DNA from: Micromonospora sp. HM5-17
GTDB lineage: Bacteria; Actinomycetota; Actinomycetes; Mycobacteriales; Micromonosporaceae
Reading direction: 5' to 3'
Assembly: GCF_003762835.1 (NCBI RefSeq)
Contig: NZ_RJWA01000007.1
Span: 124,001-188,000, forward strand
DNA length: 64,000 nt
The notes under the pieces are model-generated. The model was not told the origin of the DNA, searched no databases, and was given only the letters and a program-made list of their open reading frames with translations. Below are positions 1-8,875 of this stretch, piece after piece. The position numbers and the translations under genes were made by a program. How positions within the stretch are numbered: position 1 is the stretch's first letter; the number at the start of each line of letters is the position of its first letter.

Positions 1-1517
1 GTCGGATCCAGGCCGGCCCCCAGCTCGGTCCAGGCGTGGACGTCGACGGACGCCCCGAGCGCCCGTAGTTGGTGGGCGAGCATGCCGGTGAAGGTGTCCT
101 CGGCGTCGATGACGAGGACCCGGCGACCGGCGAGCCAGGGCAGCACCGTGGCCTCCGGCCTCCGCTGTTCGAGCCAGAACGGCGCCAGAATGTCGTTGCG
201 CGCCGCCAGCGCCGCGCGTACCGCCGGATCCTCGGCGAGCCGGACCTCCGCCGCCACCGTGGTCTCGGCGGGTTCGCGGCGCGTCTCGGTGGCTGCCCGG
301 CCCGGTACGGCGGGTTCGCGGCGTATCCCGGTCGCTGCCCGGCCCGGCGCGGCCGGACCCAGCCCCAACGCGGCCAGCACCCCGGCGGCCTTGGCGTGGG
401 TCTCGGCGACCTCGCCGGCCGGGGTGGAGTGCCGTACCAGGGTCGCCCCGACCGACACCCGCAGTGCGCCGGCCGGGGAGAGCTCCGCGGTCCGGATCAG
501 GATCGGCGCGTCCAGGGTCTGCCGGCCGGTGTCGTCGACGCCCAGCAGCGCGAGTACGCCCGCGTAGTAGCCCCGACCGCGCCGCTCGTGCCGGGCGATC
601 ACCCGGCAGGCGTTCTCCATCGGGCTGCCGGTGACGGTGGGGGCGAACATGGTCCGGCGCAGAACCTCCCGGACGTCCAGCGAACCCCGCCCGGCGAGCA
701 GGTACTCGGTGTGCACGAGGTGCGCCATCTCTTTCAGGTACGGCCCGAGCACCTGGCCGCCGTGCTCGGCGACGGTCGCCATCATCTTCAGTTCCTCGTC
801 GAGCACCATGTAGAGTTCGTCGATCTCCTTCGGGTCCGCGAGGAACTCCAGCAGCGCCGCCCGATCCGCCGCCGCGCCCGGGTGTCGGAAGGTCCCGCTG
901 ATCGGGTTCATCATGACCAGGCCGTCCTCGACGCTCACGTGGCGCTCCGGCGACGCGCCGACCAGGGTCCGGTCGCCGGTGTGCACCAGGAACGTCCAGT
1001 AGGCCCCCCGCTCGTCGGTCAGCAGCCGGCGTAGCGCGGCCGTCGCGGCCGGCAGGGGCGGACCGGCCAGCGTGCCCCGGTACGAGCGGTGGATCACGAA
1101 GTTGGCTCCCTCGCCCCGGCCGATCTCGTCGCGGAGCACCCGGTCGACGGTCGCGGCGTACTCGGCGTCGGAGATGTCGAACCCGCCGTCGCGGACCGGC
1201 ACCGTGGTGTCGGGCAGCGCGGCCAGCGCCTCCGCCAGCGGGACCCGCTCGTGCCCGGCGAGCACGAGGCAGGCCAGCGGGGCACCGTCGTCGGCACAGG
1301 CGAACCCGCGCTCGGCGATCTGCCGGTACGGCACCAGGGCCAGCGTGCGGGGGCCGGCCGGGCCGGGCTCCAGGGGGATGTCGGCGAGCCGGTCGACGGT
1401 GCGCAGGGTGCCGGTGAAGACCTCGAGGCCGGCGGCGCCCTCCCGCCGTATCAGGGCGAACGGTCCCGGGTCGGCGCCGGTGGCGACCGTGTCGAGCAGG
1501 TGTCGGAGCAGTGTCAT
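1..1517 (-). CDS. PhzE-like anthranilate / 2-amino-2-deoxyisochorismate synthase, cut by window edge
   Basis: Chorismate-binding enzyme of the TrpE/PhzE family that aminates chorismate, giving anthranilate or 2-amino-2-deoxyisochorismate. I translated it by hand from ATG at 1517-1515; the frame stays open to base 1. PhzE-type signatures are visible: NPISGTFRHP, DELYMVLDEELKMM and TVTGSPMENACRVI. After about residue 390 comes a linker with a 14-residue tandem repeat, then the start of a fused glutamine amidotransferase domain (RRVLVIDAEDTFTGMLAHQL). The rest of that domain lies outside the window. Synthase-amidotransferase fusions of this shape feed phenazine, enediyne or anthranilate-derived metabolites. 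No other gene of such a pathway is visible here, so whether it makes anthranilate or the dihydro product is open. Confidence 0.85.
   Translation of the reverse strand, partial: MTLLRHLLDTVATGADPGPFALIRREGAAGLEVFTGTLRTVDRLADIPLEPGPAGPRTLALVPYRQIAERGFACADDGAPLACLVLAGHERVPLAEALAALPDTTVPVRDGGFDISDAEYAATVDRVLRDEIGRGEGANFVIHRSYRGTLAGPPLPAATAALRRLLTDERGAYWTFLVHTGDRTLVGASPERHVSVEDGLVMMNPISGTFRHPGAAADRAALLEFLADPKEIDELYMVLDEELKMMATVAEHGGQVLGPYLKEMAHLVHTEYLLAGRGSLDVREVLRRTMFAPTVTGSPMENACRVIARHERRGRGYYAGVLALLGVDDTGRQTLDAPILIRTAELSPAGALRVSVGATLVRHSTPAGEVAETHAKAAGVLAALGLGPAAPGRAATGIRREPAVPGRAATETRREPAETTVAAEVRLAEDPAVRAALAARNDILAPFWLEQRRPEATVLPWLAGRRVLVIDAEDTFTGMLAHQLRALGASVDVHAWTELGAGLDP
267..350. repeat. 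42-bp imperfect tandem repeat (two units) in the PhzE-like linker
   Basis: Two adjacent 42-bp units (267-308 and 309-350) share most bases, both beginning GGCGGGTTCGCGGCG. They keep the reading frame and encode two copies of a GRAAT-x-x-RREPA-x-x segment in the linker between the synthase and amidotransferase domains. This looks like a recent in-frame linker duplication. Confidence 0.7.
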
Positions 1518-1920
1518 CGGGTCGTTCCCCTCGCTCGGGGCCGTCCGGCGGGGCCGGAAGCGGGGAGGAACGCCGGCGGCCGCCGCGTGGGCGGCCGCGT
1601 GGAAGACTACGCGCGGAGGTCGGCCGCCACAGTGGCGGCCCACCAGGACTGACGTCGCGCGAGCACGGGCCGAGTCTAGGTCAACCACCGCCCCGGAGCC
1701 GCCCGCTCCCACCAGATGGGCGGCCCGTGGCCCCGTGAGCCGGCAGGACCAGGGCGACGGGCGCCCGGCGCCGCCGGACGTCCCACCGCCCGCGTCACGA
1801 GCGCCCGGCGACCGCCGGCCCGCGTCGCGACCGCCCGGTCGGCCGGCGGTGTCGCCCCGCCGGCTCAGGCCTGCGCGACCGCGACATCAGCGGCACCCGG
1901 AGCGGGTACGGTTTCCGTCG
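1518..1920. other. Divergent intergenic region (403 bp)
   Basis: It separates the leftward PhzE-like gene from the rightward sugar kinase. It is very GC-rich and holds no convincing gene in any frame. Promoters for both genes should lie here, but I could not assign -35/-10 elements. The bases next to the kinase (GGTACGGTTTCCGTCG before ATG 1921) lack a clear ribosome binding site. Confidence 0.5.
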
Positions 1921-3336
1921 ATGAGGATTCTCGCTCTCGACCTGGGTACGTCGTCGGTACGCGGCCTGGTGCTGGATGCCGGCGCCCGGCCGCTGCCGGA
2001 CGCGCTGGCCCGGCGCAGGATTCCGCTCGAGATCCGGGACGGGGGCGTGGCCACGATCGACGGGCCGGCGTACCTCGCCGCGCTCGTCGCGTGCCTCGAC
2101 GACCTCTCCGACGCCGGTCACCTGGACGGCGTCGAACTGGTCGCCACCGCGGCACAGTGGCACTCGGTGGTCCCGCTCGACCCGGGCGGCGACCCACGCG
2201 GCCCGGTGCTGACGTGGCTGGACACCCGACCCGTCGCCCCGGCCGGCGTTCCGGGGCCGGCGGACCCGGACGCCTTCCACCAGCGGACCGGGACGTGGTG
2301 GCACCGGGTCTACTGGTCGATACGCCTGCCGTGGTTGCGGGAACAGCTGGGCGGCGGCCCGATCCGCTTCGCCGGCCTGGTCGAGTACGTCCTCGGCCGG
2401 CTGCTCACCGAGTCGGTCATGTCGGTCTCCCAGGCCTCCGGCACCGGCCTGCTCGACCTCAGCGCCCTCGACTGGGACCCGGAGGCGTGCGAGCTGGCCG
2501 GGGTCCGGCCGGGCGAGCTGCCGACGCTGGCCCCGCCGCGGTGGAGTGGACGGTTGCGGCCGGACTACGCCACCCGCTGGCCGGCGCTGCGGGCGGCCCG
2601 GTGGGCGCCGCCGCTGGGCGACGGGGCCGCCTCCAACATCGGCTGCGGCTGCTACGACACCCGCCGGGTCGCGGTCACGGTCGGCACCTCGGCGGCGGTG
2701 CGGCTGGTCCAGTTCGCCCCGGCCGGCGGAGAGCTGCCGCCCCTGCCCGACCAGCTCTGGCGCTACCGGATGGACCACGATCACGTGGTCACCGGTGGTG
2801 CCTTCTCCGACGGCGGCAGTCTGTACGCCTGGGCACGCCGCGAACTGCGCCTGCCCGAGGGACCGGAGCTGGACCGGGCGTTGGCCAGGGTGCCGCCGAG
2901 CGGCGGACCCGTCCGGGCGGATCCCCGGCTCGGCGGCGACCGGCCCCCGGGGCAGGCTCCGGGTGGCTCCGGGGTGCTGGCCGGGATCGGTCTGAACACG
3001 ACGGCCGTGGAGATCCTGGCCGGCCTGATGGCCGCGCTCTGCGCCCAGACCGACGACGTCGTCTCCACGATCGAGTCCACTCTGGACCATCGGGTCGAGG
3101 CGGTGCTCGGTGGCGGTGCGGTGGCCGCCTCGGCCTGGTGGCGGCAGGCGTTCGCGGTCGCGCTGGCGCCCCGCGAGGTCTGGCACGCCCGCAATCCGGA
3201 GATCGGTGCGGTGGGCGCGGCGCTGGTGGCGATCGGGCGGCTGGACGGGGCATCGGGTGTGGACCGGATCGTCCGGACGGACGAGGGTATGTCGGGAACA
3301 GCGACACGGGGTGATCTCCGGCAGTATTCTTCGTGA
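1921..3336 (+). CDS. FGGY-family carbohydrate kinase (gluconokinase/xylulokinase-like)
   Basis: A 471-residue cytoplasmic sugar kinase that would phosphorylate a pentulose or sugar acid with ATP. The N-terminus ILALDLGTSSVRGLVLDA is the FGGY phosphate-binding motif. VTVGTSAAVRL near residue 260 and VLGGGAVAASAWWRQAFA near residue 395 match the C-terminal FGGY lobe, and the length is normal. The reading frame is open far upstream, but the ATG at 1921 gives the family N-terminus. Substrate cannot be read from sequence; the spacing and glycine pattern lean toward gluconokinase-like members. It stands alone, without a sugar transporter or regulator beside it. Confidence 0.85.
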   Translation: MRILALDLGTSSVRGLVLDAGARPLPDALARRRIPLEIRDGGVATIDGPAYLAALVACLDDLSDAGHLDGVELVATAAQWHSVVPLDPGGDPRGPVLTWLDTRPVAPAGVPGPADPDAFHQRTGTWWHRVYWSIRLPWLREQLGGGPIRFAGLVEYVLGRLLTESVMSVSQASGTGLLDLSALDWDPEACELAGVRPGELPTLAPPRWSGRLRPDYATRWPALRAARWAPPLGDGAASNIGCGCYDTRRVAVTVGTSAAVRLVQFAPAGGELPPLPDQLWRYRMDHDHVVTGGAFSDGGSLYAWARRELRLPEGPELDRALARVPPSGGPVRADPRLGGDRPPGQAPGGSGVLAGIGLNTTAVEILAGLMAALCAQTDDVVSTIESTLDHRVEAVLGGGAVAASAWWRQAFAVALAPREVWHARNPEIGAVGAALVAIGRLDGASGVDRIVRTDEGMSGTATRGDLRQYSS

Positions 3337-3357
3337 CCTGTTTCCGTTGCCAGATCA

Positions 3358-3386
3358 TTGACAGCGGGACCACGCCTGATTTGAAA
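3358..3386 (+). promoter_or_regulatory. Candidate housekeeping promoter for the conservon-like pair
   Basis: TTGACA (3358-3363) is a perfect -35 hexamer, followed after 18 bp by TGAAAT (3382-3387) as a weaker -10. Transcription would begin near 3393. That falls after the possible ATG at 3386 and before the ATG at 3434, which supports the downstream start. Confidence 0.45.
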
Positions 3387-3433
3387 TGACTCGCGCTCAT
3401 TGGCGCACTGGTGCTTCGACGACGGTAGGAGGC

Positions 3434-5992
3434 ATGGTGGCGGTTGCCCCGGACCCGTCGCACGGGGCCGTCTCGCGACACCGTCGGCGCCGTCTTGACG
3501 TCCGGATCGTTCCCCATCGGCGCCGTTCTCTGTTCCGGCTGCGCGACTGGCGGATGCGGAGCAAGCTTGCGGCGGTGCTGGTCGTCCCCTCGGTGGCGTT
3601 CCTGGTGGTCGCCGGGGTCCAGACGGCGACGCTGGTCAGCCAGGCGGACCTGTTGGACGAGTTCGCCGACCAGGTTCGGGTCGGCCGGGAGATCACCGGG
3701 CTCATCCACGAACTTCAGCGGGAGCGGGACCAGACCGCCGGAGAGCTGGCGGCGCTCTCCGTGTCGCCCGGTCGGATCGAGCCGGGGCAGCCGCTGCCCG
3801 CGCTGGAGCCGGTCTATCCGGTCTCGGACCAGGCGATCGTCCGGTTCCGGGAGGCGGCGGCCCCGCTGGCCCAGGGGGAGGTCTCCTGGCGGATCTCGTA
3901 CGACCGGGCCGACGAGGCGCTCAAGCGGCTGCCCGAGATCCGGGCCGCGGTGCCGGCCGCCGGGCTGACCCCGGACCCGATCCTGGCCGAGTACGACCGG
4001 ACGATCGAGGCGCTGCTGGTGTTGCTGGCCGAGCCGTCGCCCGGAACCAGCCGTCCGGAGCTGGCCGACACCGTGCAGCGGTACGTCGAGTTCGCCTGGG
4101 TCAAGGAGATCAACTCACGGATCCGGGCTGAGCTGTACGCCGCCGCCCGGGCCGGTCACTACGACTCGGTCGACCTGGTCAAGCTGGCCGACCTGCGGGC
4201 CCAGCAGCTCAGTGGGATCGCCGGCTTCCGCCTCTCGGCGACGGATCAGCAGATCCAGCGGTACGCGGCCGTCGCCGCCGACCCCAACTTCGTGGCGGCG
4301 GTGAAGCTGGAGGAGAGCACGATCGCCGCCGGCGAGCGCGGTGCCGCTCTGCTGAAACCGGGCGAGTGGTGGACGGCGAGCGTACACCGGCAGGAGCTGC
4401 TGCGGCAGGTGGAGGTCGGTGTGCTCGACGACGCGATCCGGGAGGCCGACCGGCGCAGCGCCGCGCAACTGCGGCGGACGATGCTGACCGCCGGCGGTGT
4501 CCTGGCGGTCCTGGTGGCCGCGCTGCTGACCTCGGTCGTCATCGGCCGTTCCATCGCCCGCTCGCTGCGGATGCTGCGCAACCAGGCGTTGCGGGTGGCC
4601 CAGATCGAGCTGCCGGAGACGCTGGAGCGGCTGCGTACCGCCGACCCGACGACGACCACGATCGAGGTGCCACCGGCCGACGTCCGGTCGATGGACGAGA
4701 TCGGCGAGGTGGCGGAGGCCTTCGTGGCGGTGCACCGCAGCGCGGTGTCGCTGGCGCTGGAGCAGGCCACCATGCGTCGCCACGTCAACGCCATGTTCGT
4801 CAACCTCGCCCGGCGCAGCCAGGTGCTGGTCGAGCGCCAGCTCGAGCTGCTGGACGAACTGGAGCGGGACGAGAGCGACCCGGACCAGCTGGCGAACCTC
4901 TTCAAGCTCGACCACCTCGCCGCCCGGATGCGGCGTAACGACGACAGCCTGCTGGTGCTGGCCGGTACCGAGGCGACCCGCCGGTGGAACCGGCCGGTGC
5001 CGCTCTCCACGGTCATCCTCGCCGCGGTCGCCGAGATCGAGCAGTACCAGCGGGTCCGGCACGACGCCGACGACGCGCTGCACGTCGTCGGGCACGCGGT
5101 CGCCGACCTCGTCCACCTTCTCGCCGAGCTGCTGGAGAACGCGACCTCGTTCTCCCGGCCGGAGACGCTGGTGCAGGTCGGGGCGACGGCGCGGCCGGAC
5201 GGCGGAGTCCTGCTGGAGATCGTCGACGAGGGTCTCGGGATGAGCCCGAAGGCACTGGAGGAGGCGAACGAGGTCCTCGCGGAGCCGCCGGCCGCCGACG
5301 TCGCCGCGTCGGAGCGGATGGGCCTGTTCGTCGTCAGCCACCTGGCGGCCCGCCAGGGCGTCCAGGTGCGGCTCGCGCCGACCGGGCGCGGCGGCCTGGT
5401 CGCCAGCGTGCTGGTGCCGCCGAGCCTGCTGGCGCCCGCTCCGGCGGCCCCGGAACGCGGTCCCGAGCGACGGATGCTCACCACCGTGGCGGGCGCGGTC
5501 GCCGGCCCGCAGAGCGCCGGTCGTCCGCCGGCCGCACCCGCGGGCGCGCCGGGCGACGGTTCCGCCGGTGCGGACAGTGCGGCGGGCCGGACCGTCCGCC
5601 GGGAGAATCCCACCCGGGCCGAGGACGTGCTCGGCGCGGCGAGCAGCGAGCGGGAGCGGCCCAGCACCTGGTGGTCCCGGCAGGGTGGGCGGTCCGCCTC
5701 GGGTACGGCGGCCGGTCCGGCCGCGACGTCGCACTCCGACGCCCCTCCGGCGGTTCCGGTGACCGGCGGCGTCAACTCCCGGGGGTTGCCGATCCGGGTG
5801 CCGATGGCCCAGTTGCCGACCACTACCGGACCGGCCCAACCCAAGGTGCCCGTACGACGCGAGGAACCGGACCCGGAGCAGGTAGGCGGGATGTTGTCGC
5901 GGTACTACCGTGGCATCCGGCGTGCCGAGAGTGAGGACACGATGGTGATACCGGTGGCGCCAGCCGGCGCGGGCAGCGAAGAGGAGAAGTAG
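3434..5992 (+). CDS. Nitrate/nitrite-sensor-type histidine kinase, CvnA-like
   Basis: Large membrane sensor (about 852 residues) of the type that opens Streptomyces conservons. An N-terminal basic stretch leads to a membrane segment (KLAAVLVVPSVAFLVVAG) and a helical NIT-type extracellular domain to about residue 340. Then come a second membrane segment (LTAGGVLAVLVAALLTSVVIG), a HAMP-like linker, a degenerate dimerisation helix (VNLARRSQVLVERQLELLDE) and an HATPase domain with ENATSFS, DEGLGM and MGLFVVSHLA. The last about 170 residues are proline/alanine-rich and disordered. I chose ATG 3434, next to AGGAGG, over 3386, which lacks a binding site and probably precedes the transcript start. 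The roadblock gene follows after 3 bp. Confidence 0.85.
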   Translation: MVAVAPDPSHGAVSRHRRRRLDVRIVPHRRRSLFRLRDWRMRSKLAAVLVVPSVAFLVVAGVQTATLVSQADLLDEFADQVRVGREITGLIHELQRERDQTAGELAALSVSPGRIEPGQPLPALEPVYPVSDQAIVRFREAAAPLAQGEVSWRISYDRADEALKRLPEIRAAVPAAGLTPDPILAEYDRTIEALLVLLAEPSPGTSRPELADTVQRYVEFAWVKEINSRIRAELYAAARAGHYDSVDLVKLADLRAQQLSGIAGFRLSATDQQIQRYAAVAADPNFVAAVKLEESTIAAGERGAALLKPGEWWTASVHRQELLRQVEVGVLDDAIREADRRSAAQLRRTMLTAGGVLAVLVAALLTSVVIGRSIARSLRMLRNQALRVAQIELPETLERLRTADPTTTTIEVPPADVRSMDEIGEVAEAFVAVHRSAVSLALEQATMRRHVNAMFVNLARRSQVLVERQLELLDELERDESDPDQLANLFKLDHLAARMRRNDDSLLVLAGTEATRRWNRPVPLSTVILAAVAEIEQYQRVRHDADDALHVVGHAVADLVHLLAELLENATSFSRPETLVQVGATARPDGGVLLEIVDEGLGMSPKALEEANEVLAEPPAADVAASERMGLFVVSHLAARQGVQVRLAPTGRGGLVASVLVPPSLLAPAPAAPERGPERRMLTTVAGAVAGPQSAGRPPAAPAGAPGDGSAGADSAAGRTVRRENPTRAEDVLGAASSERERPSTWWSRQGGRSASGTAAGPAATSHSDAPPAVPVTGGVNSRGLPIRVPMAQLPTTTGPAQPKVPVRREEPDPEQVGGMLSRYYRGIRRAESEDTMVIPVAPAGAGSEEEK

Positions 5993-5995
5993 GTA

Positions 5996-6418
5996 TTGAG
6001 CACGCTCAGTCAAGCGGCGAAGGATCTGAACTGGCTGGTCAGCGGCTTTACCGAGCGGGTGCCGGGGGTGGCGCACGCCATCGTCGTCTCCGCTGATGGT
6101 CTGCTGGTGGCGGTCTCGGACCACCTGCCCCGGGACCACGCGGACAAGCTGTCCGCGGTCACCTCGGGGTTGTGCAGCATCACCGCCGGCGCCGCCGAGA
6201 TGTTCGACGGGGACGTCGTCAAGCAGACGGTGGTCGAGATGGGCCGAGGCTACTTCCTGGTGATGCAGATCCGGGACGGCTCGATTCTGGCCGTGCTCGC
6301 CGCCAAGGACGCCGACATCGGTGTGGTGGGCTACGAGATGGCGAAGCTGGCCAAGGCGGCGGGCGAGATGCTCACCCCGGCCCTGCGCGCCGAGCTGCAG
6401 CAGGCCCTGCCACGCTGA
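5996..6418 (+). CDS. Roadblock/LC7 domain protein, CvnB-like
   Basis: A 140-residue cytoplasmic protein of the roadblock/LC7 family, which in conservons works with the CvnA sensor and the CvnD GTPase. The start is TTG (5996). The pattern [35 protein letters not shown] is typical of actinobacterial CvnB, and [20 protein letters not shown] forms the central sheet. It follows the kinase gene by 3 bp, so the two are surely co-transcribed. The usual next genes, a DUF742 protein (CvnC) and a small GTPase (CvnD), are absent; a terminator-like hairpin and a pseudogene follow. Confidence 0.9.
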   Translation: MSTLSQAAKDLNWLVSGFTERVPGVAHAIVVSADGLLVAVSDHLPRDHADKLSAVTSGLCSITAGAAEMFDGDVVKQTVVEMGRGYFLVMQIRDGSILAVLAAKDADIGVVGYEMAKLAKAAGEMLTPALRAELQQALPR

Positions 6419-6454
6419 CCGGGCCGTCGGTCACGGCCGCCACGGTGCCCCGGC

Positions 6455-6486
6455 GGGGAGCCGCCCGAGCGGACGGTCGGCTCCCC
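6455..6486 (+). terminator. Hairpin after the cvnAB-like pair
   Basis: GGGGAGCCG (6455-6463) pairs perfectly with CGGCTCCCC (6478-6486) around a 14-nt loop, 36 bp after the roadblock stop. There is no T-run, as is common for actinobacterial terminators. Confidence 0.5.
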
Positions 6487-6540
6487 CGCGCCGTCGGCGC
6501 ACCCCGCTCGACCGGGTCGGTGCACTCCGGTCGACCGGGT

Positions 6541-6929
6541 CGGGTCCGGTCACGGTGTGCAGGCAGGCGGTGTGGGCGGCGATCTCGGCCCGGTGCACCT
6601 CGGGCATGGTGGGGCCGTACGGCGGCGAGCTGCGCCGGCGTACCGCACCTCCGGCACGGGCACCCCGACCCGGGCGGCCCGGCGGTAGACGTCGACCTCG
6701 GTCCGCATCAGGTCGACCTCGTGGCTGGGCAACGTCAGCTCCGGCGGGGGCGCGACCTTGAGGACGAGGTCGGTCCCGTCGGCCAGCCGGACGCCGTACG
6801 CCGCGGTGAAGGTTCCCCGGTCAATCCGGTCCACGCGTCGAGTTCGGCGCGGTCACCGAACGCGCGGCGGATCAGGGACCGGAGTTCGGCCTCGGTGACG
6901 TGGCGTCTGGTCAGGCTCGGGACTTCCAT
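6541..6929 (-). pseudogene. Aminoglycoside/choline-kinase-like phosphotransferase (APH fold), degraded
   Basis: The N-terminus reads MEVPSLTRRHVTEAELRSLI and FGDRAELDAW. A frameshift near 6835-6845 follows, then another frame continues as RIDRGTFTAAYGVRLADGT, DLVLKVAPPPE, DLMRTEVDVYRRAARVGVPV. After VRYAG the family sequence is interrupted and resumes in a further frame as MPEVHRAEIAAHTACLHTVTG. The catalytic loop and C-terminal half are missing, so no functional kinase can be made. This is a relic with at least one frameshift, an internal deletion and a C-terminal truncation, sitting where the missing conservon genes might be expected. Confidence 0.75.
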
Positions 6930-6992
6930 ACGCTTCTCGGTGGGGTACGCGCCGACCACCCCGCCTCCTGGCGTGGCCGTACGCCGGACGGG

Positions 6993-8561
6993 TCAGATCG
7001 CGTTCTCGGCGATCACCCGGCGGTACCAGTGGGCGCTGCGCTTCAGCACCCGGCGCTGGGTCGGGTAGTCGATGTAGATCAGTCCCCAGCGCTGGTCGTA
7101 CCCTTCGTTCCACTCGAAGTTGTCCATCAGGGACCAGACGTGGTAGCTCTCCAGCGGCACGCCGTCGGCGATGGCCCGGTGCGCGGCGGCGAGGTGGTCG
7201 CGGAGGAACGCGATCCGGCCCGGGTCGTCCACGCTGCCGTCGGCGGCGAGGACGTCGGGGGTGGGCAGGCCGTTCTCGGTGATGGTGAGCGGGATGTCGC
7301 CGTAGTCGCGGGTCACCCGGGTCAGGATGTCGTACATCCCGTCCGGGAAGATCTGCTGCCAGCTCGCCAGCGAGGTCGGCCACTTCCGTACGGTGCCGCC
7401 GGCGGCGGTGACGTAGATCGGGGTGTAGTACTGCACGGCGAGCAGGTCCACCGGCGCCGAGATGACCTGTAGGTCGCCGTCGCGGATCCCGCGCACCATC
7501 CGGCTGTCGGGGCCGAGGTCGGCGAGGACGTCGGCCGGGTACGCCCCCTTGAAGATCGAGTCGAGGTAGAGGCGGTTCTCGTAGCCGTCGTAGAGCCGCG
7601 TCGCCTCCTCGACGCCCGGGCTGTCGTCCGCCGGGTAGCAGGGGTGCAGGTTCAGCGCCGGTCCGATCCGGCCGTCGTTGCCGGTGGCGCGATACGCCTG
7701 CACCGCGAGCCCGTGCGCGAGTTGCAGGTGGTGGGCGACGAGGTACGCGGCCGAGGGGTCGCGCAGGCCGGGTGCGTGGTGCCCGCCCAGGTAGCCGTTC
7801 TGGACCACCGTCTTCGGCTCGTTGATGGTCAGCCAGACCGGGACCGCGGCGCCGAGCGCGGTGAAGACCGCCTCGGCGTAGTCGGCGAAGCGGTAGGCGA
7901 CCTCCCGGGACTCCCAGCCGCCACGGTCCTGGAGGGACTGCGGCAGGTCCCAGTGGAAGAGGGTGGCCATCGGGGCGATCCCGCGCTGGTGCAGGCCGTC
8001 CACCAGGCGCCGGTAGAAGTCGAGGCCGCGCTGGTTCGGCGTACCGGTGCCGTCGGCCTGGATCCGGGGCCAGGAGATCGAGAAGCGGTAGGTGCGCAGC
8101 CCCAGTTCCCGCATCAGGTCGAGGTCGCCGAGGTAGCGATGGTAGTGGTCGGCGGCGATGTCGCCGGTGTCGCCGCCGCGGACCCGGCCCGGGGTGTGGC
8201 TGAAGGTGTCCCAGATCGACTCGCCACGCCCGTCGTCCTTGGCCGCGCCCTCGATCTGGTACGCCGAGGTGGCCGCTCCCCAGCCGAAGCCCTCCGGAAA
8301 GCGGAGGCCGAGCCGGGCCTCCGGCGACGTGTGCCGTTCCGGGTCGGACTCGGAGTCGGTGCCGCAGCCGGTGAGGGCGGCGCCGGTGCCGGCGGTGACG
8401 GCCGAGCCGGCCGACATGCGGGCGGCCGAGCCGGCCGACATGCGGGCGGCCGAGCCGGCCGACATGCGGGCGGCCGAGCCGACCGAGAGGCGGACGGCCG
8501 GGGCGGCACTGGCGGATAACGCGGCGCGGCGCAGCAGATGCCGCCGGGTCAGTACGGACAT
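6993..8561 (-). CDS. Secreted GH1 beta-glucosidase
   Basis: A 522-residue glycoside hydrolase family 1 enzyme that hydrolyses terminal beta-glucosides such as cellobiose. The acid/base motif TINEPK and the nucleophile motif ITENG are both present, as are FGWGAATSAYQIEGA and FSISWPRI. The N-terminus has twin arginines (RRHLLRRAAL) and a lipobox-like LTGC near residue 55, suggesting Tat export and lipid anchoring. Between them lies an unusual repeat of SAGSAARM units. ATG 8561 has GAGGAGACAGC just upstream. A CebR-type box lies 38 bp before the start, so expression is probably induced by cellobiose together with the divergent GH48 gene. Confidence 0.9.
   Translation of the reverse strand: MSVLTRRHLLRRAALSASAAPAVRLSVGSAARMSAGSAARMSAGSAARMSAGSAVTAGTGAALTGCGTDSESDPERHTSPEARLGLRFPEGFGWGAATSAYQIEGAAKDDGRGESIWDTFSHTPGRVRGGDTGDIAADHYHRYLGDLDLMRELGLRTYRFSISWPRIQADGTGTPNQRGLDFYRRLVDGLHQRGIAPMATLFHWDLPQSLQDRGGWESREVAYRFADYAEAVFTALGAAVPVWLTINEPKTVVQNGYLGGHHAPGLRDPSAAYLVAHHLQLAHGLAVQAYRATGNDGRIGPALNLHPCYPADDSPGVEEATRLYDGYENRLYLDSIFKGAYPADVLADLGPDSRMVRGIRDGDLQVISAPVDLLAVQYYTPIYVTAAGGTVRKWPTSLASWQQIFPDGMYDILTRVTRDYGDIPLTITENGLPTPDVLAADGSVDDPGRIAFLRDHLAAAHRAIADGVPLESYHVWSLMDNFEWNEGYDQRWGLIYIDYPTQRRVLKRSAHWYRRVIAENAI
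8401..8482. repeat. 24-bp tandem repeat inside the GH1 signal region
   Basis: Three identical 24-bp units (8401-8424, 8425-8448, 8449-8472) and a partial fourth encode SAGSAARM repeats between the twin-arginine motif and the lipobox of the GH1 protein. Units are in frame, so copy-number change would lengthen or shorten the leader by eight residues each. Confidence 0.9.
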
Positions 8562-8598
8562 GCTGTCTCCTCGTGTGTGGGGCCCTCCGCAGACGCTT

Positions 8599-8612
8599 CG
8601 GGAGCGCTCCCA
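8599..8612. promoter_or_regulatory. CebR-type operator, GH1-proximal
   Basis: CGGGAGCGCTCCCA contains the perfect palindrome GGGAGCGCTCCC and differs by one base from the Streptomyces CebR consensus TGGGAGCGCTCCCA. It lies 38 bp upstream of the GH1 start, where repressor binding would block transcription; cellobiose or cellotriose releases CebR in characterised species. Confidence 0.8.
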
Positions 8613-8815
8613 CGGGAGAGCGTAAGCGATCACCGAGGCGTTTGCGTATGGGATGTTCGGGTGGCAGTGGCGGGTCTGGGCCTCGTCCACTGCCCGTCCC
8701 CCCCACGTGCGCCATGAGCAAGGCGACCGGGCGTCGCGGTGCGACGGGCCGGTCGCCGGAGAGTGATGACGCTTCGGTCGGTCGGTGCCGCCCCGGGTGG
8801 CGATACCGATGACCG

Positions 8816-8875
8816 AAATACCCCCTGGTTGCCCGGGGGTAGTGTGGGGACGGGGAGGGCAACCCCCGTCCCCAC
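8816..8875 (-). terminator. Two successive hairpins upstream of the GH1 gene (minus strand)
   Basis: GTGGGGACGGGG (8844-8855) pairs perfectly with CCCCGTCCCCAC (8864-8875) around an 8-nt loop. Read leftward, a second stem follows (ACCCCC/GGGGGT, about 8819-8840) and then ATTT. Together they look like a terminator or attenuator for a leftward transcript that starts near the CebR box at 9155. Confidence 0.5.

Noticed and set aside
3386-3433. Earlier ATG for the CvnA-like kinase
   Set aside because: No ribosome binding site, and the predicted promoter would start transcription after it; ATG 3434 is better placed.
8401-8482. Short tandem repeats as a CRISPR-like array
   Set aside because: Units are contiguous without spacers and in frame with the GH1 leader.
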